Assembly: GCF_023101085.1 (NCBI RefSeq)
Contig: NZ_CP064703.1
Location: 9,131,220 to 9,195,219, forward strand
Direction of reading: 5' to 3'
Origin: Bradyrhizobium sp. 170
Lineage (GTDB): Bacteria; Pseudomonadota; Alphaproteobacteria; Rhizobiales; Xanthobacteraceae
DNA: 64,000 nucleotides
The notes beneath the pieces were generated by a model. The model made no database searches. It was not told where the DNA came from and saw only the letters and a list, made by a program, of their open reading frames with translations. The position numbers and the translations under genes are program-made. Positions within the stretch are counted from its first letter, which is position 1, and each line of letters opens with the position of its first letter. Below are positions 49,243 through 58,172 of this stretch, in pieces.

Positions 49243-50367
49243 ATGAATTTGCGGCTATGGGAAAACCCCTGGCGCTTGATGCTTGCCGTCAATGTCGCCG
49301 TATTCTTCGGGGTATTCCTGCACAAAATCGCGCTGCCGCCTTACGTCCCCTACATCCATCTGCTGGTCGACTATCATTTCGGCTTCACCAAGCGCGCCCT
49401 GATCGGCGCGATCGTCTCGCTGTTTACCGCCAAGGTGCCGGTGTGGTTGGTGTTTGTGCTCGGCGGCGCGGTGTGGCTGATTACGGCAGGGCTGTTCGTC
49501 CAGTTATTCCGCCGAACGTTTGGTTTTGATCAAAAGCATTTGCCGCTGTTCGTGTTCATGGCGGGCTCGCCATTTTTCCTGAAGAATTTCATGCACACGC
49601 TCGGGCACTTCGACATCTACGGATGCCTGTTTGCGATCTGCCTGCTGCTGATCCCAGCACGTTCGCTTGGCTATGTGCTGCTCGCGGCGGCTTTCTCGGC
49701 CGTCTTAGTCCTGATCCACCACATCCATCTGCTGATGTACGTACCAACCATCGCCGTCATCGTGGTGCTGCGGCATTACCTGATGCAGGGCGTGACCCGG
49801 CAGAACGTCGCCGTTGGCGCCGCATCGCTCGCGGCCATAGGCCTGCTCTTCATCGCCGCGCAGTTCTACGGCACGATGGCGGTACGGGAGGCGGAGTTCG
49901 TCACCTATCTGCAAGGCAGGATGGCGGATCCATCGCAAACCAGGCTGCTGAGCTTTGGCTATATCTGGTACCAGCCACTCTCGAAGGAAGTTCTGGATAC
50001 CTGGCAGCGGCTGCCGCACAACGTCCTCGGCATTCCCGTATTTGCGCTTCTGATCTGGCTGCACACGCCGCTCTGGCGATATTTCCGCAATCTGATCGCC
50101 GCGCTATCGATTGAAGCGCATCGCCGCATCGTCACGGCCGCGATCGTCGTCGTCAGCCTCGGCTATCTCATCATGTTCGCGATGATCTTCGATTACTCGA
50201 GGTGGATTTCGAACTGGGCGGTGTGCCTTTTCCTGATCCTGCACGCGGTGAAGACGCTGCCGGCTTCAAAGGAAGTGCCGCCGATATCGGGCGATGATCG
50301 GAAGACAATGGTGTTCGGCTGGATCGTGACGCTGATTCCGCGAGTCGGAATCGTGCGGCCGTTCTGA
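49243..50367 (+). CDS. polytopic inner-membrane protein of unknown function
   Basis: The 374-residue protein has about nine to ten hydrophobic helices, for example LMLAVNVAVFFGVFLHKIAL, WLVFVLGGAVWLITAGLFVQ and AAIGLLFIAAQFYG, joined by short charged loops. A conserved-looking segment is PYIHLLVDYHFGFTKRALIG. It has no recognised transporter or glycosyltransferase signature. The frame is open to 49198, but those 15 extra codons come from a dispersed repeat (encoding GPCFRRDDG), so ATG 49243 is used. Confidence 0.72.
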   Translation: MNLRLWENPWRLMLAVNVAVFFGVFLHKIALPPYVPYIHLLVDYHFGFTKRALIGAIVSLFTAKVPVWLVFVLGGAVWLITAGLFVQLFRRTFGFDQKHLPLFVFMAGSPFFLKNFMHTLGHFDIYGCLFAICLLLIPARSLGYVLLAAAFSAVLVLIHHIHLLMYVPTIAVIVVLRHYLMQGVTRQNVAVGAASLAAIGLLFIAAQFYGTMAVREAEFVTYLQGRMADPSQTRLLSFGYIWYQPLSKEVLDTWQRLPHNVLGIPVFALLIWLHTPLWRYFRNLIAALSIEAHRRIVTAAIVVVSLGYLIMFAMIFDYSRWISNWAVCLFLILHAVKTLPASKEVPPISGDDRKTMVFGWIVTLIPRVGIVRPF

Positions 50368-50372
50368 CAGGT

Positions 50373-50966
50373 CTAACTTCTCGATCTCCGCACCCGGACA
50401 TACAAGGCGCCCTCGCCGCCATGGCCGATATGGGCTTCCTCGAAGCCGACCACCAGCGAACGGAATTCCGGCAGACCGAGCCATTGCGGCACCTGCCGGC
50501 GCAAAACGCCGCGCTCGGACTCAGCGCCCATCTTGCCCTTGCCCGTGATGATGAGCACGAAGGTCAGCCCGTCATGATGGGCGCGCTGCAGGAAGCCGAA
50601 CAGCGCGCGATGCGCCCTCGTCTGCGTCATGCCATGCAGGTCGAGCCTTGCATCGATCTCCTTCCGGCCGCGCGACAGATGCGACCGCTCGCGGCGGCCG
50701 ATCGGCGCCAGCGGCGGCGGCTCCGGTTTCGAAGGAGCAACGATACGCGCTAGCGCGACGTGTCTCGGTACAGCAGCGGATTTTTGCACGGCGTTGGTAT
50801 CGGCTTCCACGGAGGCGACCGACGGTTTCGAGGCACGCCGCTTGCGCAACGGCTTGACCTGCTTGGCGACGCTCTCCCATAGCGCACGCTCCTCTTCACT
50901 CAGGCCGCGCTTGCGTCGCGGCGGCTCCGGCAATTCGGGAATCAAGCTCGACGACCGGCGTTTCAT
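50373..50966 (-). CDS. Smr-domain protein
   Basis: The 197-residue protein has a basic, Pro-rich N-terminal half and a C-terminal Smr domain: ARLDLHGMTQTRAHRALFGF, LIITGKGKMGAESERGVLRR, QVPQWLGLPEF, ending with HGGEGALYVRVRR. Smr domains are nucleic-acid-binding or endonuclease modules, and the HGGEGALYV end with the DLHG loop forms the active region. The target is unknown. It overlaps mltA by 4 bases (ATGA). Confidence 0.9.
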   Translation of the reverse strand: MKRRSSSLIPELPEPPRRKRGLSEEERALWESVAKQVKPLRKRRASKPSVASVEADTNAVQKSAAVPRHVALARIVAPSKPEPPPLAPIGRRERSHLSRGRKEIDARLDLHGMTQTRAHRALFGFLQRAHHDGLTFVLIITGKGKMGAESERGVLRRQVPQWLGLPEFRSLVVGFEEAHIGHGGEGALYVRVRRSRS

Positions 50967-52564
50967 CGACGATGGCGATAGCGGCGCGGGTGACGCTGAT
51001 GCGGCTTTACGGAGGCCGCTTCCACCTTCGGCCGCGGCTCGGGAAGCGGCACCGGCTTCGCCACCGCTGCCTGGATCGCCGGGGCTTGCGAAGGCACCGT
51101 TGCAGGCGTCGGCGGTGCTGTCTGAGTCGCGGGCCCGGTGTTGGTCGCCGCGGTAACCTCGGGCGGCCTCGCAGCGTTCTTCTGCTCCCTGGACGGATCT
51201 TTCGACGGATCGGTTTGCGGGAACAGTTTTGCGATCGTCTCCGAGGGGCGGTCGTCGGGCACCGGCATCTTGCGGCCGAGCGCCACCGGATCGAGGCTCT
51301 TCGGCACCAGGATGACGAAGCGCGCATTGTGACGGAGGCGGCCGGCAACCTTGCCCGCCTCTAAACCGGCGCCGAAATAGAGATCGGCGCGCGCGGGGCC
51401 GATGATGGCGGAACCGGTGTCCTGCGCGATCATCAGGCGGCGAAATGGCGTTTTCGACAGTTCGGATTCGATCGGCAGCTCGCCTTCGATGAAGAACGGC
51501 GTGCCATAGACATGCAGCGACTTGTCGACCGCGATCGAGCGGCCCGGCGTCAACGGCACGCCTTGGGCGCCGACCGCCTCGTCCTTGTCGGAAAGCTGCA
51601 CTTCGCGGAAGAAGACGTAGGACTTGTTCTGCCGCCGCAGCTCGTCGGCCTCATTGGGGTTCTGCTCCATCCACTCCCGAATCTTCTGCATCGACATCTG
51701 ATCCTTGGGGATGATGTTGCGCTCGATCAGGATGCGGCCGACCGCCGTATAGGGATAGCCATTATGGGCATCGTAATTGATGCGAACGGTCGAGCCGTCG
51801 TCGAGGCTGACCCGCGCCGAACCCTGGATCTGCGAGAACAGCAGGTCGGTCTGTTCCTTCAGCCAGCAGATTTCGAGCCCGCGGTCGGCGATCGCACCGT
51901 CCTCGATCTCGCCGCGATCATAATAGGGCACCAGCTTGCGGCGGCCGATCTTGCGAAACACCTGGCCCTTGTTGGGCAAGCCGGCCGAGCTCTGTGTGGT
52001 GCCGCGGACGAACAGATTGGACGGCCGGCGATAGACCGGCACCTTGTAGACCTCGTTCTCCGTCCGCGAGCCGTCGACGATGGGCTCGTAATAGCCGGTG
52101 ACAAAGCCCTCGCCTTCGCCAAGCCGCGAAATGCGCAAAGGAAGGAAGTGCTCCTCGAAGAACGCCTTCGCTTTGGCGCCGTCGGCTAGTTCGAGACCCT
52201 TGGCAATGCGGCAAGGATCGCGCAACGACGTACCGAGCGCCTTCGGATCGGCCGGCGGCTTTACTTGAATCGATATCGGCTTGCAGCTAACGCGAAACGC
52301 CTTGTAGGCGGCGAGATGATCGTCCTCGGCCCAGCCCGCGATCCCGGACCAGGCGACCGGTGCATATTGGCCGCCGTTAATCTGAAACGGGATTTCAAGC
52401 TGTGGATATGGCAGGTGACGGACGGACGGCGGATGCGAAGGCCTTTGCGAACGCGCATGACGTGTCGCAAGGGCATCCACCGGAGCCAGCGAACACGCCA
52501 AAGCGATCACGCCAAACGCGAGCCTCGCAAGGCGTCGCGCGTCAGGCCGCGCTTCCGGTGCCAA
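50963..52564 (-). CDS. mltA: membrane-bound lytic murein transglycosylase A
   Basis: MltA cleaves peptidoglycan glycan strands with formation of 1,6-anhydro ends. The predicted 533 residues have a signal peptide (ARLAFGVIALACSLAPVDALA), the MltA beta-barrel domain with VTGYYEPIVDGSR, and the 3D domain with AQDTGSAIIGPARADLYFG, holding the catalytic Asp. The C-terminus is a low-complexity Pro/Ala-rich tail. TTG 52564 is the proposed start, with GGAAG upstream; it overlaps the Tim44-like gene by 23 bases. The frame is open to 52657, but that would overlap the neighbour by over 100 bases. Confidence 0.88.
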   Translation of the reverse strand: MAPEARPDARRLARLAFGVIALACSLAPVDALATRHARSQRPSHPPSVRHLPYPQLEIPFQINGGQYAPVAWSGIAGWAEDDHLAAYKAFRVSCKPISIQVKPPADPKALGTSLRDPCRIAKGLELADGAKAKAFFEEHFLPLRISRLGEGEGFVTGYYEPIVDGSRTENEVYKVPVYRRPSNLFVRGTTQSSAGLPNKGQVFRKIGRRKLVPYYDRGEIEDGAIADRGLEICWLKEQTDLLFSQIQGSARVSLDDGSTVRINYDAHNGYPYTAVGRILIERNIIPKDQMSMQKIREWMEQNPNEADELRRQNKSYVFFREVQLSDKDEAVGAQGVPLTPGRSIAVDKSLHVYGTPFFIEGELPIESELSKTPFRRLMIAQDTGSAIIGPARADLYFGAGLEAGKVAGRLRHNARFVILVPKSLDPVALGRKMPVPDDRPSETIAKLFPQTDPSKDPSREQKNAARPPEVTAATNTGPATQTAPPTPATVPSQAPAIQAAVAKPVPLPEPRPKVEAASVKPHQRHPRRYRHRR

Positions 52565-53246
52565 CCAGCTTCCAGTTCGGATCGCGAGAGCTCGTGTCGC
52601 GGGCGAATGTCCAGACATCGGTGATATCGGCGACCTTATCGGGGTTGCCGTCGACAATGGCGCCGGTCCTGTCGCGGGTGACCGAGATCATCTGCGACAC
52701 GAAACGAACAGTCAGTTGCGCCGCGCGGTCGCGGGCTTCCGCGCTCACCAGCTCGGCCTTGTCGATCGAAACAAACCGCGTTTCGGTCTTCTGCTCATGC
52801 TTCTCGCGATCCTTGATCACGGCCTCGAAGCTTTCATAGACCTCGCCGGACAAGAGATCCTTCAAGGCGCGGCGGTCGCCATTGGCGAAGGCCAGCACGA
52901 TCATCTCATAGGCGCCGCGGGCACCGGAGATGAAATGCAGCGGATCGAACGAGGAGTCCTGGGCGGCAATGGCATCGAGGCCGGCAGCCAGCGGCGTGCC
53001 CGGCTCGGCGACGCCCTTCCAGCGATCGGCCGGCGCGACATCGGCGGTCGGCGCCAGCGGCGCCTGATCGATCACCGCACCCGGCATCGGAACGACATTA
53101 TTGTTGTCCTGCGTTCGCTGCACGACGTTGGGCGCGGCGCGATCGTAGGGCGGCCGTTCGCTTCCGGTGCGCTGTCCGAGGACGCTACGCAGGCGCAGGA
53201 AGATAAAGACCGCCAGCGCCAGGAAGATGATGGTGTAAATATCCAC
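52542..53246 (-). CDS. Tim44-like (TimA) domain protein
   Basis: The 234-residue product has an N-terminal membrane helix (IYTIIFLALAVFIFLRLRSVLG), a Pro-rich linker and a C-terminal Tim44-like domain. That domain includes FDPLHFISGARGAYEMIVLAFANG, VYESFEAVIKDREKHEQ and ITDVWTFARDTSSRDPNWKLVGT. Bacterial members of this group are anchored to the inner membrane and have a poorly defined role. GTG 53246 is chosen (MDIYTIIF), because the usual family N-terminus starts here; an ATG 11 codons upstream is possible. Confidence 0.88.
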   Translation of the reverse strand: MDIYTIIFLALAVFIFLRLRSVLGQRTGSERPPYDRAAPNVVQRTQDNNNVVPMPGAVIDQAPLAPTADVAPADRWKGVAEPGTPLAAGLDAIAAQDSSFDPLHFISGARGAYEMIVLAFANGDRRALKDLLSGEVYESFEAVIKDREKHEQKTETRFVSIDKAELVSAEARDRAAQLTVRFVSQMISVTRDRTGAIVDGNPDKVADITDVWTFARDTSSRDPNWKLVGTGSAA

Positions 53247-53684
53247 GTCGTATTCGCTTTCTGGTTCTAACGCCGGCAACGGGCCCGGCGGTCGAGCGTT
53301 CCCTGATGAGAAGCTCTCTTAGAGTTTTCCCTGAGAACGGCAGAGATTACATCATCGATTGAGACTGCAGCATGTAGGCATGAAACTACGCCCGGCCAAT
53401 GGCGCGTTTTGGCGCGGGTGAATTGTAGCGCGTTTGGGGGCGAGGGGAAACCCGATCGTGTCCGGAAATCACGCATATTCAATTATTTAGGCTACGTATT
53501 GGGCCGCCGGCGGGGCCGTATTAGGCATATCTGCCACATTTCGCCGAGGGTCCGGTCGGCCGGCCCGTCGTCCTTGTGGAACGAGGCGGGGCTATGATAG
53601 CCACTCGCCCGGAAAAGGCATCCCGCCCATCGAGCGAATTCAGACGAAAACGGGCTCCGCTCGCCAGCTTCAGGAGAGAGTTTC
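53247..53684. other. Intergenic region upstream of secB
   Basis: The 438 bases between the divergent Tim44-like and secB genes contain no convincing ORF. A relatively AT-rich stretch (about 53465-53490, acgcatattcaattatttagg) could hold the secB promoter. I see no tRNA or repeat element here. Confidence 0.45.
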
Positions 53685-54173
53685 ATGACCAACGGCAACG
53701 GCGCACCTCCCGAACAGGCCCCTCCCCAGCTCAACGTGCTGGCCCAGTACACCAAGGATCTGTCGTTCGAGAATCCGAACGCCCCCTCCTCCCTGGCGCC
53801 GCAGCAGCAACAGCCGGCGATCAACATCCAGATCAACGTTTCCGCGAATAACCTCTCGGAAAACGAGTTCGAAGTGACGCTTTCGATCGAGGGCAAGGCT
53901 GAAAACGCCGGCAAGGTAATGTTCAGCTTCGAGCTGGCCTATGCTGGCGTGTTCCGCATCGTCAATGTGCCGCAGGAAAACCTGCATCCGCTGGTCATGA
54001 TCGAATGTCCGCGGCTGTTGTTCCCGTTCGCGCGCGAAATCATCGCCACCGCGGTGCGCGACGGCGGCTTCCCGCCGTTGATGCTCGATCCCGTCGATTT
54101 CGTCGGTCTGTACCGCCAGAACATGGAACGGCAGGCTGCGGCACAGGCCGCTTCCGGCGCAAAGCCGAGCTAA
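53685..54173 (+). CDS. secB: protein-export chaperone SecB
   Basis: SecB is a cytosolic tetrameric chaperone that keeps preproteins unfolded and hands them to SecA. The 162 residues show [20 protein letters not shown] near the N-terminus, [20 protein letters not shown] in the core, and the conserved [21 protein letters not shown] and [18 protein letters not shown] at the end, with the SecA-interacting C-terminal region lacking a zinc motif. AGGAGAG precedes the ATG at 53685. Confidence 0.97.
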   Translation: MTNGNGAPPEQAPPQLNVLAQYTKDLSFENPNAPSSLAPQQQQPAINIQINVSANNLSENEFEVTLSIEGKAENAGKVMFSFELAYAGVFRIVNVPQENLHPLVMIECPRLLFPFAREIIATAVRDGGFPPLMLDPVDFVGLYRQNMERQAAAQAASGAKPS

Positions 54174-54208
54174 AGCCGAATTCAAAGCAGCCCAGCGGCC
54201 AAACGCCG

Positions 54209-54907
54209 CTAGGCCGCCCCGAGAAAATCGCTCCAGATCGGCTTGTCGCCCAAGGTGGCGATGAAGGCGCGATGAGCTTCGCGGTCAGCGTCGGTGATTC
54301 GCGGCGCCAGCGGCACCTCGCGCTGCCGGCGCGGCGTGTCGCCAAATCCGTTGCTGACAGTGACGCGGGTTTCCGACGCCAGGATCAGTTGCGACTGCCG
54401 CGCCCCGATCAGGTCGATATAGACTTCGGCCAATAGCTCGGCATCGAGCAGCGCGCCGTGCTTGGTGCGCCGTGAATTGTCGATCGCATAGCGCGAGCAG
54501 AGATCGTCCAGCCGGTTCGACACGCCCGGATGCTTACGGCGGGCCAGAAGCAGCGTATCCACCAGCCGGTCGCGCAAAATCGGCTGCCGCTTGATGCGGT
54601 CCAGCTCGGCGTTGATGAAGCTGACGTCGAACGAGGCGTTGTGGATGACCAGCGGCGCGTCGCCGATGAATTCCAGGAACTCCTCGACCACTTCGGTGAA
54701 CAGCGGCTTGCTGGCGAGGAACTCGGCGGACAGGCCATGGACGGCAAACGCTTCCGCCGGCATGTCGCGCTCGGGATTGATGTAGCGGTGGAAGGTCTGC
54801 CCCGTCGGCATGCGGTTGTAGATCTCGATGCAGCCGATCTCGACCAGCCGGTCGCCGCGCAGCGGATCGAGGCCAGTGGTTTCGGTATCGAGAACGATTT
54901 CGCGCAT
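54209..54907 (-). CDS. dnaQ: DNA polymerase III epsilon subunit (3'-5' exonuclease)
   Basis: DnaQ proofreads for the replicative polymerase. The 232 residues contain the three exonuclease motifs: REIVLDTETTGLDP (Asp/Glu pair near 7-9), LVIHNASFDVSFINAEL near 95, and HGALLDAELLAEVY near 155 with the catalytic His and Asp. It is 28 bases downstream of coaE on the same strand. Confidence 0.96.
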   Translation of the reverse strand: MREIVLDTETTGLDPLRGDRLVEIGCIEIYNRMPTGQTFHRYINPERDMPAEAFAVHGLSAEFLASKPLFTEVVEEFLEFIGDAPLVIHNASFDVSFINAELDRIKRQPILRDRLVDTLLLARRKHPGVSNRLDDLCSRYAIDNSRRTKHGALLDAELLAEVYIDLIGARQSQLILASETRVTVSNGFGDTPRRQREVPLAPRITDADREAHRAFIATLGDKPIWSDFLGAA

Positions 54908-54935
54908 GGATTCAGGGACCGGAGCTTAAGGCGAA

Positions 54936-55535
54936 TCAGGCTCGCCGCTGCGGCATCTTAACGACCTCGGCCAGAATGTCGCGGATCCGCTCGCGGACCA
55001 GGTCCAGTCCATGCGACGTATCCACCACGAAATCCGCACGCTTGCGCTTTTCGGCATCGGGCAATTGCCGCGCCAGAATGCCGTCGAGCGCCTCTGATGT
55101 CATGGTACCGCGCGCCAGAATCCGCTCGCGCTGCGTCGCCGGATCGGTTGAGACCACGACGACGGCGTCGACGCGTTTCTCGCCGCCGGTTTCGAACAGG
55201 AGCGGGATATCCATCACCACGACGGGCGCGCCGGATGCCTCGGCATCATCGAGGAATTTCTTGCGGGAGGCGCCGAGCATCGGATGAACGATTTGCTCGA
55301 GCTGTTTGATCGCGGCCTGATCATGCACCACCTTGGCGGACAGCTTTGCGCGATCAACCCTGCCATCAACGGTCGTGCCGGGAAATGCCGCCTCGATCGC
55401 GGGTGCCGCCTCGCCTTCATAGATTTTGTGAACGGCGGCATCGGCGTCATAAACCGGTACGCCCGCCTCAGTGAACAGCCTTGCGGTGGTGGATTTTCCC
55501 ATCCCGATTGAGCCGGTCAGTCCGAGTATCCGCAT
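54936..55535 (-). CDS. coaE: dephospho-CoA kinase
   Basis: CoaE phosphorylates dephospho-CoA, the last step of coenzyme A synthesis. The 199 residues have a P-loop [18 protein letters not shown] near 4-21 and the family blocks [24 protein letters not shown] and [21 protein letters not shown]. It sits between maf and dnaQ, 18 and 28 bases apart, a common alphaproteobacterial order. coaA at 39.5 kb is the pathway's first step but is not linked here. Confidence 0.96.
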   Translation of the reverse strand: MRILGLTGSIGMGKSTTARLFTEAGVPVYDADAAVHKIYEGEAAPAIEAAFPGTTVDGRVDRAKLSAKVVHDQAAIKQLEQIVHPMLGASRKKFLDDAEASGAPVVVMDIPLLFETGGEKRVDAVVVVSTDPATQRERILARGTMTSEALDGILARQLPDAEKRKRADFVVDTSHGLDLVRERIRDILAEVVKMPQRRA

Positions 55536-55553
55536 CAGATCGCCGTTTCCATT

Positions 55554-56162
55554 CTAGACATTGAGCAGGCCCTCGCCGCGCAGGAACGCCAGCAACGGCA
55601 GCAGCGGCAGGCCGAGGATCGTAAAATGGTCGCCATCGATGCGTTCGAACAAATGCACGCCCAGCCCTTCGAGCTGATAGGCGCCGACGCTGGTCATGAC
55701 CGCCTGCCCGGCCTGATCCAGATAGGCTTCGATCTCGCTTTCGTCCAAACGCCGCACCGTCATTCCGGCAACGCCGACATCGGAAAACACTATCTTGCCG
55801 TCACGGGCGACCGCAACGGCGGAATGCAGTTCGTGCGTTCCGCCGGCAAGCAGGCGCAATTGCTCCGCGGCCTGCGCGCGGCCGGACGGCTTGCTGAACA
55901 GGCGGTTTCCCAAAGCCAGCGTCTGATCGGCACCGACGACATAGCGGCCGGGATTCTTTGACGATACGGAGCACGCCTTCTCGCGCGCCAGTAACCCTGC
56001 GATTTCACCGGGCGCGGATAGGCCGGAATTCGTCTGCACGGATCGTTCGTCGATATCGGCGGGAACGGCCTCGAAGGAAATGCCGGCATTGGCGAGCAGC
56101 ATTTTCCGCGCGGGGCTCTGCGAAGCCAGAATCAACGGATCTTTTCCACGCCAGATGGTCAT
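55554..56162 (-). CDS. maf: Maf-like nucleoside triphosphate pyrophosphatase
   Basis: Maf proteins hydrolyse nucleoside triphosphates, including modified bases, to monophosphates. The 202 residues show the N-terminal ILASQSPARKMLLANAGISF near 11-30, a VVGADQTLALGN block with the catalytic Asp near 75, and a C-terminal YQLEGLGVHLFERIDGDHFT. It lies 10 bases downstream of the PPSR gene and 18 bases before coaE. Confidence 0.93.
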   Translation of the reverse strand: MTIWRGKDPLILASQSPARKMLLANAGISFEAVPADIDERSVQTNSGLSAPGEIAGLLAREKACSVSSKNPGRYVVGADQTLALGNRLFSKPSGRAQAAEQLRLLAGGTHELHSAVAVARDGKIVFSDVGVAGMTVRRLDESEIEAYLDQAGQAVMTSVGAYQLEGLGVHLFERIDGDHFTILGLPLLPLLAFLRGEGLLNV

Positions 56163-56172
56163 CGCGAAAACA

Positions 56173-57012
56173 TCATTCCGGAAGCCGCTGCCGCTGGCGA
56201 TCGGTGAACAATTTCAGCACGGCCGCGGCGGTTTCCTCGATCGAGCGGCGCGTCACGTCGAGCTGCGCCCAACTGAATTTGGCGCTCAGTTTCCGGGCGT
56301 AGGCGACTTCATCGGTTACCGCCTGACGATCGATGTACTCATCGTTGGGGGTATCGGCGCCCATGCTCAGCAACCGGTTTTGCCGGACCTGGATCAACCG
56401 CTCCGGCGTCGCATGAAGGCTGACGACCAATGGTTTTTTCAGCGTCTGCAACTGGTGCGGCAGCGGAATGCCCGGCACCAGCGGCACGTTCGCGGTGCGG
56501 ACGCCGCGGTTGGCGAGATAGATCGAGGTTGGCGTCTTCGATGTGCGGGACACGCCGACCAGAACCACGTCGGCATCTTCCAGACCTTCGACGTGCTGGC
56601 CGTCGTCATGGATCATGGTGTAGTTCAAGGCGTCGATGCGCTTGAAATATTCCGCATTCAGAACGTGCTGGGCGCCCACCCTCCCCGTCGTCGCCGCGCC
56701 GAGATAGGCCTCGAACATTTGCATCACCGGGCCAATAATTGACAGGCTCGGGATGTTGATATCTCTGCACTTGGCCTCCAGCCGGCCGACCAGATCCTTT
56801 TCCAGCAGCGTGAAGAGCACGATGCCCGGCGCCTCCTCGATCTCGTCAAGCACGCGGTCGAGCTGCTTCTGACTGCGCACCAGCGGATAGACATGTTCGA
56901 CCGCGGTCACATTGGCGTACTGCGCGGCCACCGCGCGCGCCACCGTGATCAGCGTCTCGCCGGTCGAGTCGGAGACCAGATGAAGATGAAAATAATTGCC
57001 GGTCGTGGGCAC
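56173..57012 (-). CDS. pyruvate, phosphate/water dikinase regulatory protein (PPSR/DUF299)
   Basis: This family has bifunctional kinase/phosphorylase members that regulate PPDK or PEP synthase by ADP-dependent phosphorylation and Pi-dependent dephosphorylation. The 279 residues have [20 protein letters not shown] near 8-27 and the P-loop-like [18 protein letters not shown] near 152-169. The true partner is not in this window. In Rickettsia and Caulobacter the equivalent gene borders the replication origin; the 453-base gap upstream of it here is the proposed oriC. Confidence 0.92.
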   Translation of the reverse strand: MPTTGNYFHLHLVSDSTGETLITVARAVAAQYANVTAVEHVYPLVRSQKQLDRVLDEIEEAPGIVLFTLLEKDLVGRLEAKCRDINIPSLSIIGPVMQMFEAYLGAATTGRVGAQHVLNAEYFKRIDALNYTMIHDDGQHVEGLEDADVVLVGVSRTSKTPTSIYLANRGVRTANVPLVPGIPLPHQLQTLKKPLVVSLHATPERLIQVRQNRLLSMGADTPNDEYIDRQAVTDEVAYARKLSAKFSWAQLDVTRRSIEETAAAVLKLFTDRQRQRLPE

Positions 57013-57465
57013 CAGAACCCCTGTGTATCCTGTGAATCCCTGTGGAGCTTAACCAAGATATTTGGCCCTGGGTCGTCAGGTCAGGGATAACCCGGACTTT
57101 TCTTCACAGGGCTCCGCGAGAGGACAAGTCCACCGGCTCATCGCCATGATAGTGGGAAGGTGTGGATTTGTCTCTTCATAAGCTGGCCACGAAACGGCGC
57201 AAGCAATTGATGCGCGTGGCGTTATCAGGATGACGCAATGTCCGGCCGAAATTGGGGACGACTGTGAACAAGCCTCGCAAACATTCGGGATCGTTTTGTG
57301 TGAGTCATAATCACCGTCACTTAGACTCAAACCTAAGATTCTAAAATTATTAGTTTAGAGAAGCGGTGCTTTGCGGATATGTCTTGCGTCCCACGTTGAC
57401 AGCGCTTCTTCGCAACGTTGGAATAATCGGAACGTTCCAGGGACGGGCAAGGTCGGGCGACTGCA
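57013..57465. other. Probable chromosomal replication origin (oriC)
   Basis: The gap between the divergent PPSR and hemJ genes has no ORF. It contains six near-matches to DnaA boxes: TGTGTATCC (57022), TGTGAATCC (57031), TGTGGAGCT (57041), TTCTTCACA (57100), TGTGGATTT (57161) and TGTGAACAA (57263). There are four GANTC sites (57034, 57302, 57324, 57337), a CtrA-like TTAACCA half-site (57049), and a strongly AT-rich stretch at about 57302-57360 fit for unwinding. In alphaproteobacteria the origin often lies between a PPSR-family gene and a hem gene. Genes to the left are mostly read leftward and those to the right rightward. This is inference from several agreeing signs. Confidence 0.6.
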
Positions 57466-57912
57466 ATGTACGAGTGGATCACGATCACCGCGTATCCGTG
57501 GATCAAGGCGCTGCATGTGATTGCGGTCATCTCCTGGATGGCCGGCATGCTCTATCTGCCGCGGCTGTTCGTCTATCATTGCGAGGCCGAGGTCGGATCG
57601 AAGCAGTCCGAGACCTTCAAGGTGATGGAATGGCGATTGCTGAAGGCGATCATCAATCCGGCGATGATCATCACCTGGCTGGCCGGGCTTTATCTGGCCT
57701 GGAGCGGGCCTTGGTACATGTCCGGCTGGTTTCACGCCAAGCTGACGCTGGTGCTGGTCCTGTCGGGTGTCCACGGCTTTTTTTCCCGCTGGGTCAAGGA
57801 TTTCGCGGCCGACCGGAATACCAGAAGTCAGAAATTCTACCGTATTATCAATGAGGTACCTACCGTCCTGATGATTTTTATCGTCATCCTGGTGATAGTG
57901 AAGCCGTTCTAG
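57466..57912 (+). CDS. hemJ: protoporphyrinogen IX oxidase HemJ
   Basis: HemJ is the membrane protoporphyrinogen oxidase of the heme pathway used where HemG and HemY are absent. The 148 residues form four membrane helices with family-typical motifs: WIKALHVIAVISWMAGMLYLPRLFVYHCE, with a conserved His and Arg (quoted in part), EWRLLKAIINPAMIITWLAG, and WFHAKLTLVLVLSGVHGFFSR. It is the first rightward gene after the proposed origin and precedes rho by 260 bases. Confidence 0.93.
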   Translation: MYEWITITAYPWIKALHVIAVISWMAGMLYLPRLFVYHCEAEVGSKQSETFKVMEWRLLKAIINPAMIITWLAGLYLAWSGPWYMSGWFHAKLTLVLVLSGVHGFFSRWVKDFAADRNTRSQKFYRIINEVPTVLMIFIVILVIVKPF

Positions 57913-57949
57913 GCCTGAGCTTTCAACGATGATCCGGTTTTCCACCTGC

Positions 57950-57978
57950 TTGCGAAGCGCCGGGCGATTTTCTATATT
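57950..57978 (+). promoter_or_regulatory. Sigma-70-type promoter candidate for rho
   Basis: TTGCGA (57950-57955), a 17-base spacer and TATATT (57973-57978) match the vegetative consensus well at both boxes. It lies about 195 bases before the rho ATG, leaving a long leader, which fits the known autoregulation of rho in other bacteria. The boxes are visible; activity is inferred. Confidence 0.5.
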
Positions 57979-58172
57979 GTCGAAATCCCACCCCACGCAG
58001 GCGGATGTGGTTGCGTTCCGGCTCCTTCATTGGACCGGCCGCCGCATCAGGTTTGAAGCCTCACCGGCGCTTTCCTTGCTTAGACCTGCGGACCTTCCCT
58101 TTTTCGTGTCCGCTTTTTCTTCAAGCCACCTCGCACCCCTTCCCTAAAGAAACACTCCACAGGACCACCCCA

